This document shows positions 25,974 to 34,274 of a stretch of 64,000 nucleotides of DNA, in pieces; positions within the stretch are counted from its first letter, which is position 1, and the number at the start of each line of letters is the position of its first letter. The stretch is from Caballeronia insecticola (lineage in GTDB: Bacteria > Pseudomonadota > Gammaproteobacteria > Burkholderiales > Burkholderiaceae), in assembly GCF_000402035.1 (NCBI RefSeq), contig NC_021294.1, positions 310,001 to 374,000 on the forward strand, read 5' to 3'. The notes below the pieces were generated by a model. It searched no databases and was not told the DNA's origin. It saw only the letters and a list, made by a program, of their open reading frames with translations. Both the position numbers and the translations under genes were made by a program.

Positions 25974-28427
25974 ATGACATCCGTCGACCTGGAATTCGAC
26001 CAGCTCAATAGCACTGTCGATGCGCTCAGACGCTCCATCTCGAACCGCCTGATGTACGGCGTAGGCAAGGATGCAGTCACCGCGCAGCCGCGCGACTGGC
26101 TCCATGCGGCCGAACTGGCGGTGCGCGACCGCCTCGTCGCGCGCTGGATGCGCACCACGCGTCTGCAATACGAGCAGGACGTGAAGCGCGTCTATTACCT
26201 GTCGATGGAGTTTCTGATCGGCAGAACCTTCACCAACGCGCTGCTCGCGCTCGGCATCTACGACGAAGTGCGCGACGCGCTCGCCGGACTCGGCGTCGAT
26301 CTGGCGGCGCTGGAAGAGCTGGAGCCGGATGCCGCGCTCGGCAACGGCGGCCTCGGGCGGCTCGCGGCCTGCTTCCTCGATTCGATGGCGACCGTCGGCG
26401 TGCCGGGCTTCGGCTACGGAATCCGCTACGAGTACGGCATGTTCCGGCAGACGGTCGTCGACGGCAATCAGGTCGAAATGCCCGATTACTGGCTGCGCGC
26501 GGGCAATCCGTGGGAGTTTCCGCGGCCGGAGGTCGTGTACACGGTTCATTTCGGCGGCCGCACCGTGCAGCACGAGGACCGCACCGACTGGATCGACACC
26601 GAGCACGTGAACGCGATGGCCTACGACACGGTCATCCCCGGTTTCGCGACGACGGCGACCAACACGCTGCGCCTGTGGTCCGCGCGCGCCACCGACGAGT
26701 TCGATCTCTCCGCGTTCAATCAGGGCGATTACCGCCGCGCGGTGGAGGCGAAGAACACGTCGGAACACGTGTCGCGGCTGCTGTACCCCGACGACTCGAC
26801 GCAGGCCGGACGCGAGCTGCGTCTGCGCCAGGAATACTTCTTCGTCTCCGCGACAATGCAGGATCTGATCCGCCGCTACCAACGCACGCACACGCATTTC
26901 GGGCGGCTGGCGGAGAAGGTCGCGGTGCATCTGAACGACACGCATCCGGTGCTCGCGATTCCGGAACTGATGCGGCTTCTCGTGGACCGGCATCGCGTGC
27001 CGTGGGACAAGGCGTGGAAGCTCATCCAGCAGATGTTCTCCTACACGAATCACACGCTGATGCCGGAGGCGCTCGAAACGTGGGACGTCGAGATGCTGGC
27101 GCGTCTGCTGCCGCGGCATCTGGAGATCATCTTCGAGATCAACGCACAGTTTCTCAAGCAGGTCACGGAGAAGTTCGGCCGCGATGTCGAACTGATTCGC
27201 CGCATCTCGCTCGTCGATGAATACGGCCAGCGCCGCGTGCGCATGGCGCATCTGGCGATCGTCGCGAGTCACAAGGTGAACGGCGTCTCGAAGCTGCATT
27301 CGCAACTCATGGTGCAGAACATCTTTTCCGATTTTGCGCGCATGTATCCCGAGCGCTTCACCAACGTGACGAACGGCATTACGCCGCGCCGCTGGCTCGC
27401 GCAGGCGAGTCCGTCGCTGTCGTCGCTGATCGACAAGCGGCTCGGGCCGCGCTGGCGCACCGATCTTTTCGAGCTGGGCCGTCTGCGCGAATGGCGCGAC
27501 GATCCGGAGTTCTGCAAAGCCTTCCACGAGGCCAAGTTCGCCAACAAACTGAGACTCGTCGAGCGCGCAAAACGCGATGCCAACGCGATCATCAATCCTG
27601 AAGCGCTGTTCGATCTTCAGGTCAAGCGCATTCACGAGTACAAGCGGCAATTGCTCAATATTCTGTACGTGATCGTGCGCTACAACCGCATCCGCGAGAA
27701 TCCGGAGAAGGACTGGACGCCGCGTGTGGTGATGTTCGCGGGCAAGGCGGCATCGGCGTACAAGATGGCGAAAAACATAATCAAGCTCATCAACGACGTC
27801 GCGAAGAAGATCAACGCGGACCCGCTCGTGGGCGACCGGCTGAAGGTGGGCTTCATTCCGAACTACGGCGTTTCGGTCGCGGAACTCATCATTCCGGCGG
27901 CGGACCTGTCGGAGCAGATCTCGATGGCCGGCACCGAAGCATCGGGCACCGGCAACATGAAGCTCGCGCTGAACGGCGCGCTGACCATTGGCACGCTCGA
28001 TGGCGCGAACATCGAAATCTGCGACGCTGTCGGGCGCGAGAACATTTTCATCTTCGGGAATACGACCGACGAAATCGAATCGCTGCGCGCGGCGGGATAT
28101 CGGCCGCGTCAGATTTACGAGGAGAATCCGGAGTTGAAGGTGGCGCTGGATCAGATTCGCCTTGGGCATTTCTCACCGGAAGAGCCGCACCGTTTCTACG
28201 ACATCTTCCACACGCTCGTGGACTGGGGCGATCACTATATGGTGCTCGCCGATTTCGATAGCTTCGACAAGACGCAGACCGAGGTCGATCTCAAGTATCG
28301 CGACAAGGATGCGTGGACGAAGAGTGCGATCGAAAACGTTGCGGGGATGGGGATTTTTTCGTCAGATCGGACGATTGCGGAGTATGCGCGGGATATCTGG
28401 CATGTGGAGCCGTTGCAGGTGACGTGA
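25974..28427 (+). CDS. glgP: Glycogen/maltodextrin phosphorylase
   Basis: 817 aa, the normal length of bacterial alpha-glucan phosphorylases. Seen: [21 protein letters not shown] near the N-terminus, [22 protein letters not shown], and the PLP-binding block [25 protein letters not shown], whose Lys holds pyridoxal phosphate. It splits alpha-1,4-glucans with phosphate to glucose-1-phosphate. I start it at 25974 because GGAGG lies five bases upstream; an in-frame ATG at 25944 lacks this. No other glycogen genes are nearby, so it is a stand-alone locus. Confidence 0.96.
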   Translation: MTSVDLEFDQLNSTVDALRRSISNRLMYGVGKDAVTAQPRDWLHAAELAVRDRLVARWMRTTRLQYEQDVKRVYYLSMEFLIGRTFTNALLALGIYDEVRDALAGLGVDLAALEELEPDAALGNGGLGRLAACFLDSMATVGVPGFGYGIRYEYGMFRQTVVDGNQVEMPDYWLRAGNPWEFPRPEVVYTVHFGGRTVQHEDRTDWIDTEHVNAMAYDTVIPGFATTATNTLRLWSARATDEFDLSAFNQGDYRRAVEAKNTSEHVSRLLYPDDSTQAGRELRLRQEYFFVSATMQDLIRRYQRTHTHFGRLAEKVAVHLNDTHPVLAIPELMRLLVDRHRVPWDKAWKLIQQMFSYTNHTLMPEALETWDVEMLARLLPRHLEIIFEINAQFLKQVTEKFGRDVELIRRISLVDEYGQRRVRMAHLAIVASHKVNGVSKLHSQLMVQNIFSDFARMYPERFTNVTNGITPRRWLAQASPSLSSLIDKRLGPRWRTDLFELGRLREWRDDPEFCKAFHEAKFANKLRLVERAKRDANAIINPEALFDLQVKRIHEYKRQLLNILYVIVRYNRIRENPEKDWTPRVVMFAGKAASAYKMAKNIIKLINDVAKKINADPLVGDRLKVGFIPNYGVSVAELIIPAADLSEQISMAGTEASGTGNMKLALNGALTIGTLDGANIEICDAVGRENIFIFGNTTDEIESLRAAGYRPRQIYEENPELKVALDQIRLGHFSPEEPHRFYDIFHTLVDWGDHYMVLADFDSFDKTQTEVDLKYRDKDAWTKSAIENVAGMGIFSSDRTIAEYARDIWHVEPLQVT

Positions 28428-28688
28428 TAGTCATGCGGAAAGGCGCGGCTTGCCGGAGTTATGCGGGTGCGGGGCCGCGCCTGCCGCGCGCGTGCGGATA
28501 TCAGCGAGGCGCGGTTGGGCAGGCAGTGGAGCGGTTGAGAGAACGCGGCGGTCGGTCGGGGGCGCAGTAGCAACAGATACTTGAGACCGGCACGGCCGCC
28601 GTTGAACCCGGATGGGTGTTCAATCACGTTCGCGTCGTACGACGTATTCCTCCGTCAATAAGGTGGACAGCTCATACTTGGCGATCTC
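28428..28688. other. Gap between glgP and the phage-type gene
   Basis: 261 bases without a supported gene. A 9-bp inverted repeat AGGCGCGGC/GCCGCGCCT (28441-28449 and 28474-28482) could fold downstream of glgP. From about 28600 the base composition drops, marking the likely left boundary of foreign DNA. No attachment site or tRNA end was recognised. Confidence 0.4.
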
Positions 28689-30710
28689 TCATATTTTCTT
28701 CAGCACCCGCATCGAAAGATTCCCGGCAGATAACGGGACTGCGCTACCCAACGGATTCAGCGCGTATGTCTTAACAATACCCGTTGATTCCACGAACGCG
28801 TAAAGCATGAGGCCGGACATCGACTGGCTGAAGCTCGCGGAGACTGCGTCTCCCGGATTCGCGCCTGAAAAGGGGCCGTTGAAAAGCAGGGTCGAAGTGT
28901 TTGCGGGAATGGATTGAGCATTGATCGGCATGACTTTCGTGAAGGGGTACGGGGTAATATCACCGATATTCGTACCTACCGTCCCGCCTTGAAAAGCGCC
29001 GATCGTGCTTGAAGTGAAGTCCGTGCCATGCCCAAGACCAATCACCGAGCCCACATGACGCGGTGCTGAATTAAACCGAAACGCGAGCTGTCCCGCCGGT
29101 ACTCCGGCCGGCTGCCGAATGCGGTATCCGTCCAGGATCGCACTGGTCGCAGCGGTATCAAACATCAGCAGAACGCCTGAAGCAGATGGGGCATTCGCCA
29201 CGACGTCGCCGACGACTACGTCTGGGGACGAGATATATCCGATGGCTTTCGTACCGGATGCCGAAACTCCGCGCACCGAAGAACCCGCTGCACTCGGTCC
29301 CTGCACTAAAAACACGTACTGCGCATTATCACCGTCAGCGCGAACCCCCGTCACAGTCACTCGCGAGGTCGCATTAATTGCTGCGGTCTGGGACGACACG
29401 AGTTCAATATCATCGATCGAGATTGGCCCGGTCGCCGTCGAATGCGTGAAAATGACCGGCTTGGCATCCGAGCCCGTATTGCAGTTGCGCGCCCTGAGTT
29501 TTCGGATCGACGTTTCCCCGGAACCTGATGAGCAATCGATAATCCCGCGCGTAACACTTGACGTGTATCTGTCCAGCGTAATCCCGTCAATGCGCAGTCG
29601 GCCCCACGCGCCGCCGACCGCTCCCAACCCGTTACCCTCAGCCGTTACGTCTCTTAGTCTTAGAAACGTGTTTGGTTTCGTCGCCTGAAAACCGGTGCCC
29701 GCATTGTCATTGCACGTGGTGCCAACGCATAGCGCGTCAGCATTGCCGCAGTCGTCATCGTGATTGGGCTCGAAATCGATTCCGGCCATTGGGAGCGTCC
29801 CGGTCGCGTTGGTGTAGACGCCGAAATAGTCCCGAAACCTGATTGAATTGATGACCGACATATTGTTGCGGTAGGCTTTCTTTGCGCCGCAATGAACAAG
29901 CTTGATGTCCGTAGGGACCGATGTCTGGTCATATGGCGTGGACGTGCCTACGTACCACCCGTCGCATACGGCCTGCACGGATTGCACGCGCACAAACATC
30001 AAACTCGCACAGCCGTTAAATACTTCGATGTTATGAGCAGGCGCTTCAGCGGGTGTGCGCGATCCACGATTGCCGTCGATCGTGAGATTGCAGATGAGTC
30101 CACTCGTGCATGACGTCATGAAAAGCATCTGAGAGTCAGCAGCGGCTGGAACGCCGCCGGCCATTGCAATCGTTGCGCCTCGACCGTCCCACACGAAGTC
30201 TTTGGCCCCGTTCATTGCAAGGCTTCCTGATACTACGTAGGAAGTCCTCGCACACGACAACGCGCGGCCTGAATCAGCACAGAGCCACGCGATCGCATTC
30301 CGAAGCTGCACCGTATCATCCAGACCGCCGGCTTCGAAATCCTCCACCGTCTTCTGCTCTCGCGCCTTTTCGAGCATTGCGCGCTGCTGTGCATTCGGCA
30401 CGTTTTGTTCGAAGCCTATCAACGATGCCCCGTCTGGTTCGGCGAGGTCGGACGTGATGCGGCTCGTGGCTGATTGAATCGAGTTGGAAATGGCGGTCGC
30501 CAGTTGATCCGTTTTCGTCCAGTCAGGAACGCCGCCCAACTTAGCGATTGCACCGCGTATCTCTTCCGTCACACTGTGATACCACCATGCGCCCGGAACG
30601 GTATCTTTAATGTCGCTCGACGGAACGCCATCTTGCGGATATCCGCCCGCGTTGCTGTCTGGCACGGCAGGGGGAGTTGTCGCGGCGTTGAGCTTCCAGT
30701 ATCTGTCCAT
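28689..30710 (-). CDS. Orphan phage tail fibre/tailspike protein with beta-helix-like repeats
   Basis: 673 aa. The first ~75 residues (MDRYWKLNAATTPPAVPDSNAGG... VPGAWWYHSVTEEIRGAIAKLGG) look like the particle-attachment end of Burkholderia-phage tail fibres. From about residue 120 (DDTVQLRNAIAWLCADSGRAL) the protein has the start of a pectate-lyase-type right-handed beta-helix, with many short strands rich in Gly, Asn, Thr, Ser and Val up to about residue 560, then a C-terminal beta domain ending NLSMRVLKKI. Such proteins bind or cut surface polysaccharide. GC is visibly lower (roughly 57-60% in sampled lines) than in the flanks. No clear ribosome-binding site precedes the ATG, and no head, tail, lysis or integrase genes are in the window. 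Confidence 0.8.
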   Translation of the reverse strand: MDRYWKLNAATTPPAVPDSNAGGYPQDGVPSSDIKDTVPGAWWYHSVTEEIRGAIAKLGGVPDWTKTDQLATAISNSIQSATSRITSDLAEPDGASLIGFEQNVPNAQQRAMLEKAREQKTVEDFEAGGLDDTVQLRNAIAWLCADSGRALSCARTSYVVSGSLAMNGAKDFVWDGRGATIAMAGGVPAAADSQMLFMTSCTSGLICNLTIDGNRGSRTPAEAPAHNIEVFNGCASLMFVRVQSVQAVCDGWYVGTSTPYDQTSVPTDIKLVHCGAKKAYRNNMSVINSIRFRDYFGVYTNATGTLPMAGIDFEPNHDDDCGNADALCVGTTCNDNAGTGFQATKPNTFLRLRDVTAEGNGLGAVGGAWGRLRIDGITLDRYTSSVTRGIIDCSSGSGETSIRKLRARNCNTGSDAKPVIFTHSTATGPISIDDIELVSSQTAAINATSRVTVTGVRADGDNAQYVFLVQGPSAAGSSVRGVSASGTKAIGYISSPDVVVGDVVANAPSASGVLLMFDTAATSAILDGYRIRQPAGVPAGQLAFRFNSAPRHVGSVIGLGHGTDFTSSTIGAFQGGTVGTNIGDITPYPFTKVMPINAQSIPANTSTLLFNGPFSGANPGDAVSASFSQSMSGLMLYAFVESTGIVKTYALNPLGSAVPLSAGNLSMRVLKKI

Positions 30711-31104
30711 GATTTACGGGTAGAGGTTTTAGCGTTATTGGTCCAACGATCGGAGCGCAAGCTCGCCGCCATAGGCGACATTTTGGGCCGCTGTTGGTAG
30801 CGTTTTTCTGCGCTCTCGTGGGTCGTATCGTTACTTCTTTTAATAATTAGTATAACGAAACGTATGGACTGGTCGAAGCGGTCACATCTGACGGCTCGAA
30901 CGTGACCGTTTGACTCTTCGTACCTTGGACGAGCGGCGTGTCACGCGCCATGTAACACCAGCTACGGCTAGCTCTGCCGCCGTGCCTACGGCCGGCCCAC
31001 AACCCTTAGCGGACCTATATGCCGGCACGCCGAAGTCGAGCAAGGCCCGGCTGCTCCTCAAGCTCCCTGAGACGCTCCGATACAGTCATCGCACGAAGAA
31101 ACCT
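30711..31104. other. AT-richer gap with possible phage gene scraps
   Basis: 394 bases upstream of the tailspike. On the minus strand a start-less frame ending at about 30737 reads ...LPTAAQNVAYGGELALRSLDQ, with protein-like composition, and a 34-codon frame lies at 30847-30951. Around 30838-30860 the DNA is AT-rich. These look like remains of genes that once preceded the tailspike, but none is a convincing intact gene. Confidence 0.35.
30847..30951 (-). CDS. Possible 34-aa phage-derived small ORF
   Basis: MARDTPLVQGTKSQTVTF followed by a Ser/Thr-rich tail ending YVSLY. The composition is unlike the arginine-rich shadows around it and resembles the structural-protein style of the tailspike. 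No strong ribosome-binding site. It may be a truncated phage gene. Confidence 0.25.
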   Translation of the reverse strand: MARDTPLVQGTKSQTVTFEPSDVTASTSPYVSLY

Positions 31105-31419
31105 TCACCGCCGCACAACCCGCGTCACGCGTCCCAGCGTCGCGTTCGGAAAATGCGTGGTGAGCATGCCGATGACATCGTTAATATCCACACGATCCGT
31201 CTCGACATAAAGCGTAGTGCAATCGTGGCGACGGCTTATCTGCACGACGAACGCCTGCGTCCCCGCGCCGAACGCGTGCGCGAGAAGATTGCGCGCAGGC
31301 TCGGAGTTCAATCCCGGCACGGTCAGATCAAAACTCAGCGAATGACGCGCAATACGACGATGCGGCGAGCCGCCGTTCTGCGTATGAGAAAGGGCGGACG
31401 AATCGGATGTACGGTACAT
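31105..31419 (-). CDS. 104-aa protein of unknown function
   Basis: I do not recognise it. Composition is normal, with a central alternating pattern LSFDLTVPGLNSEPARNLLAHAFG ... AFVVQISRRHDCTTLYVETDRVDINDVIGMLTTHF that suggests a small ferredoxin-like alpha/beta fold (strand-helix-strand-strand-helix). That resembles heavy-metal-associated folds in shape, but the CxxC metal site is missing. The N-terminal ~27 residues are polar. No good ribosome-binding site. It lies just outside the phage-like segment. Confidence 0.5.
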   Translation of the reverse strand: MYRTSDSSALSHTQNGGSPHRRIARHSLSFDLTVPGLNSEPARNLLAHAFGAGTQAFVVQISRRHDCTTLYVETDRVDINDVIGMLTTHFPNATLGRVTRVVRR

Positions 31420-31528
31420 CGATGAAAGCCGCTGTTCGCGGCTCGAAGTGGCAACGCATTCACTCTAGCGCGGCACACCTAAAAGCCGGGCTAAAGAAAC
31501 GCGCCGCCGCATAAACGCGGCATCAAGA

Positions 31529-31933
31529 TCACGCTTGCGGTTTCGCCGCCGTGCTTGCGGCGTGCTTGCCGACAGCATCGCCGACGAGCGCCGCGACCTT
31601 GTCGGCGAATTCCTGATCTTTCGTAATAAGCACTTCGCGCTCGCCCTCGGGTGTGGCGACCATCAACTGGAAAATGACGTCCTGCGTGATCCACGTCAGA
31701 TAGCCGACCACGGCGATCATCACGCCGAGCACGAGTGCCGCGCCCGAGCCGGTCACAATGCCCGCGACCAGCGCGACCGCCCCGATCAGCGCGATGATCA
31801 CGGGCAGCGGCTTCTGGCGCGGAATCCTGACGACGCGGGCGGCGCGCAGATCGCGCATGGGAATCATCTGGCCGGAAGCCGACAGGCCGGCGCGCGAAAG
31901 CGTGACACCGCGTTCGTTGAAGGGAGTATCCAT
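31529..31933 (-). CDS. DUF6232-like membrane protein
   Basis: 134 aa starting MDTPFNERGVTLSRAGLSASG. After a ~40-residue N-terminus come two adjacent hydrophobic helices (PVIIALIGAVALVAGIVTG and AALVLGVMIAVVGYLTWI), then a polar C-terminal domain (FQLMVATPEGEREVLITKDQEFADKVAALVGDA). This resembles the DUF6232 pattern of small inner-membrane proteins with a cytoplasmic beta domain. Function unknown. A longer upstream frame exists but has shadow composition. Confidence 0.6.
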   Translation of the reverse strand: MDTPFNERGVTLSRAGLSASGQMIPMRDLRAARVVRIPRQKPLPVIIALIGAVALVAGIVTGSGAALVLGVMIAVVGYLTWITQDVIFQLMVATPEGEREVLITKDQEFADKVAALVGDAVGKHAASTAAKPQA

Positions 31934-32061
31934 AAGCGTTGCGTAGTCTTTTCGACAGGCGGAAACCGGGCAGGTTACCAGACCGCGCGGCACAGAGGCC
32001 GATTTGCGGTGCGGCGTATGGCGCCGCGTCAATATCCGCGCGATTACACAACGCTTCGGCG

Positions 32062-32298
32062 CTAAGACGGAATCAAAGCGATAGGAAAAGGCGGCAGAGG
32101 CAAGTCGTCGCCATCGATGAACGCGGTCGCGCATCGAACGGCAAACCCGAGCGCGCCGTCCTTGCTCACGAACGCGCCTAGCGTGCCGAGCGAGGTCGCG
32201 TGCCCGTCTTCCTCCAGAATCGACGCTGTTGCAACGAACGCATTGCCAACGCGCGTGACAGAGGGCTGAAACGCCGCTCCGCGATGGTAGATGATCAT
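32062..32298 (-). CDS. 78-aa hypothetical protein
   Basis: MIIYHRGAAFQPSVTRVGNAFVATASILEEDGHA at the N-terminus and a hydrophobic/proline C-terminus. Normal composition; GGAAAAACA before the ATG can serve as a weak ribosome-binding site. Looks like a small beta-rich protein, similar in feel to short Burkholderia proteins of unknown function. No motif recognised. Confidence 0.55.
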   Translation of the reverse strand: MIIYHRGAAFQPSVTRVGNAFVATASILEEDGHATSLGTLGAFVSKDGALGFAVRCATAFIDGDDLPLPPFPIALIPS

Positions 32299-32517
32299 TG
32301 TTTTTCCAGGCGAGGCAATCGACTCCGGGCGCTATCAGCACGCCGTTCATCGACCACCGTTTGGATCGGCTGTTACATTCCGTAGGAGGAAAGCCTAATC
32401 GTTTGGTTTTTGTTCAGGCATTGGTTTTAAGCTTTTTTACTTTTCTTCCGCATGCACTTACGTGCCGTGTTTTGGGATAGCCGAGCAGGATAGCCATGCG
32501 CGCCCACACGTTTGCAC

Positions 32518-32546
32518 TTGCATATCGGAAATTTACGATATATGAT
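32518..32546 (+). promoter_or_regulatory. Sigma-70-type promoter of the arsR-like gene
   Basis: TTGCAT (32518-32523), 17-base spacer and TATGAT (32541-32546). It lies about 64 bases before the regulator's ATG. The -10 is strong; the -35 matches only the first half of the consensus. Confidence 0.5.
32522..32541 (+). promoter_or_regulatory. Inverted repeat inside the promoter, likely ArsR operator
   Basis: ATATCG (32522-32527), eight bases, CGATAT (32536-32541): a perfect 6-bp inverted repeat that fills the promoter spacer and touches the -10. This size and position fit an ArsR-family autorepression site. Confidence 0.55.
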
Positions 32547-32609
32547 TCGCCACAAGACGATTCGGGTGGGAGGCAGTTTCCATCCGCCGTCAGTCGCACG
32601 AGCAACGAA

Positions 32610-32903
32610 ATGGACATCGACGCAATTCACAAGGCCCTCGCCAATCCCCTTCGCCGCGAGATTCTCGAATGGCTGAAGGAGCCGGAGCAGCATTTCCCTG
32701 AACAGGAACTGCCGCACCTGCATGGTGTTTGCGCGGGTCAGATCGATGGGCGCTGCGGAATGTCGCAGTCCACCGTTTCCGCGCATCTTTCCGTTTTGCA
32801 AAAGGCCGGACTCGTCACCACGAAGCGCGTCGGACAGTGGGTGTTCTTCAAGCGCGACGAAGCCATGATCCAGGCGTTTCGCGATTCCATCGGGAATCTG
32901 TGA
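32610..32903 (+). CDS. ArsR-family winged-helix regulator
   Basis: 97 aa, MDIDAIHKALANPLRREILEWLKEPE, then a recognition helix MSQSTVSAHLSVLQKAGLVTTKRVGQWVFFKRDEA, the ArsR/SmtB signature. A Cys-containing loop (LHGVCAGQIDGRCGMSQST, two Cys) precedes the recognition helix and could act as a thiol/redox or electrophile sensor; that is an inference. It lies 57 bases upstream of an Old Yellow Enzyme gene and is probably its repressor. The ATG at 32610 matches the usual family start. Confidence 0.85.
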   Translation: MDIDAIHKALANPLRREILEWLKEPEQHFPEQELPHLHGVCAGQIDGRCGMSQSTVSAHLSVLQKAGLVTTKRVGQWVFFKRDEAMIQAFRDSIGNL

Positions 32904-32960
32904 GCGTTGTGGTCATCGTACGGTGAAAGGCTGCTTACCATTTCATTAGGACACCAATTC

Positions 32961-34022
32961 ATGTCGAATCTCTTCGATCCGCTCAAAGTGGGCGCGCTGA
33001 CGCTCAAGAACCGCATCGTCATGGCGCCGCTCACGCGTCAACGCGCAGGCGTCGAGCGTGTACCGAACGCGCTGATGGCGCAGTACTACGCGGACCGCGC
33101 ATCGGCCGGTCTGATTCTGAGCGAGGCGACTTCGGTCACGCCGCAAGGCGTCGGCTACGCGGACACGCCGGGCATCTGGTCCGACGAACAAGTCGAAGGC
33201 TGGAAGCTCGTCACGAAAGCCGTGCACGACGCAGGCGGCAAGATCATGCTGCAACTGTGGCACGTGGGCCGCATTTCCGATCCGGTGTTCCTGAACGGCG
33301 AACTGCCGGTCGCGCCGAGCGCCATCGCGGCGGGCGGGCACGTGAGCCTCGTGCGTCCGCAGCGTCCGTTCGTGACGCCGCGCGCGCTCGAATTCGATGA
33401 AATCGCCGGCGTGGTCGCCGCCTTCCGCAAGGGCGCGGAGAACGCGAAGCGCGCGGGCTTCGACGGCGTGGAGGTTCACGGCGCGAACGGTTATTTGCTC
33501 GACCAGTTCCTGCAGGACAGCACCAACAAGCGCACCGATATCTATGGCGGCAGCATCGAAAATCGCGCGCGTCTGCTGCTCGAAGTCGTCGATCAGGCGA
33601 TCGACGTGTGGGGCGCAGATCGTGTCGGCGTGCATCTCGCACCGCGCGCCGATTCGCACACGATGGGCGACAGCGACCGCGCCGCGACCTTCGGCTATGT
33701 CGCGCGTGAACTCGGCCGCCGCAAGATCGCGTTCATCGCGGCGCGTGAGCACGAAGCCGACGACAGCCTCGGACCGCAACTGAAGAAGGCATTCGGTGGC
33801 GTGTATATCGTCAACGAAGGATTCTCGAAGGCGAGCGCCGAGGCCATCATCAAACGCGGCGACGCCGACGCCGTGGCCTGGGGCAAGCAGTTCATCGCGA
33901 ACGCTGATCTCGTGCGCCGCTTCGAACAGGACGCGCCGCTCAACGATTGGGATTCGTCGACGTTCTATGCGCCGGGCGCGAAGGGCTACACGGACTACCC
34001 GCTGCTCGAAACCACGGAATAA
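32961..34022 (+). CDS. Old Yellow Enzyme-family alkene reductase (NemA-like)
   Basis: 353 aa, FMN-binding TIM barrel. Seen: MSNLFDPLKVGALTLKNRIVMAPLTRQRAG, WHVGRISDP, and FDGVEVHGANGYLLDQFLQDSTNKRTDIYGGS, the classical OYE block. It reduces activated C=C bonds of enones, nitro compounds or nitrate esters with NAD(P)H. AGGA ten bases before the ATG at 32961. Follows the ArsR-like gene in the same direction and ends in a strong terminator, so the two likely form an electrophile-responsive unit. Confidence 0.93.
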   Translation: MSNLFDPLKVGALTLKNRIVMAPLTRQRAGVERVPNALMAQYYADRASAGLILSEATSVTPQGVGYADTPGIWSDEQVEGWKLVTKAVHDAGGKIMLQLWHVGRISDPVFLNGELPVAPSAIAAGGHVSLVRPQRPFVTPRALEFDEIAGVVAAFRKGAENAKRAGFDGVEVHGANGYLLDQFLQDSTNKRTDIYGGSIENRARLLLEVVDQAIDVWGADRVGVHLAPRADSHTMGDSDRAATFGYVARELGRRKIAFIAAREHEADDSLGPQLKKAFGGVYIVNEGFSKASAEAIIKRGDADAVAWGKQFIANADLVRRFEQDAPLNDWDSSTFYAPGAKGYTDYPLLETTE

Positions 34023-34055
34023 GCGGCTTCGTTTCTGGCGTCGAATCAGTAAAAA

Positions 34056-34080
34056 ACAGCGGCTCCGGCCGCTGTTTTTT
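34056..34080 (+). terminator. Rho-independent terminator after the OYE gene
   Basis: Perfect 9-bp stem AACAGCGGC/GCCGCTGTT (34056-34064 with 34069-34077), loop TCCG, then a run of T. Confidence 0.92.
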
Positions 34081-34274
34081 CGTCTGCGGGGCGCGTTGAC
34101 GCAACAGTGCGAGATAAGCATATCGCGCTCTGCAATAAAGCAAAAAAGTCGCCCCGCATCGATTCCCGCTCTCGAAAATAGTGTATTGGTGAGCCCAGAG
34201 TCCATCGAGGCGTGTCTGACCGCGCCCGATGCATTCTTGCCTGATCGACGTTCACTGTTTCGAAAGGAGCGGCT

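Noticed and set aside
25923..28169. 748-codon open frame on the minus strand opposite glgP
   Set aside because: Arg/His-rich composition and perfect registration with the opposite strand of a certain glycogen phosphorylase gene show it is a GC-bias shadow. The same applies to the long antisense frames over katE (11268-13631), the sensor kinase (13687-16791), the S53/S10 genes (7934-10477) and mccA (50623-52440).
30960..31100. GC-rich stem-forming stretch next to the phage segment considered as a tRNA or att site
   Set aside because: No cloverleaf, anticodon arm or T-loop consensus was found, and no direct repeat pair bounding the phage-like DNA was seen.
31529..32350. 273-codon frame as the start of the DUF6232-like protein
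   Set aside because: The first ~139 codons are Arg/Cys-rich shadow sequence over a separate small gene at 32062-32298; the protein-like part begins at MDTPFNERG (31933).
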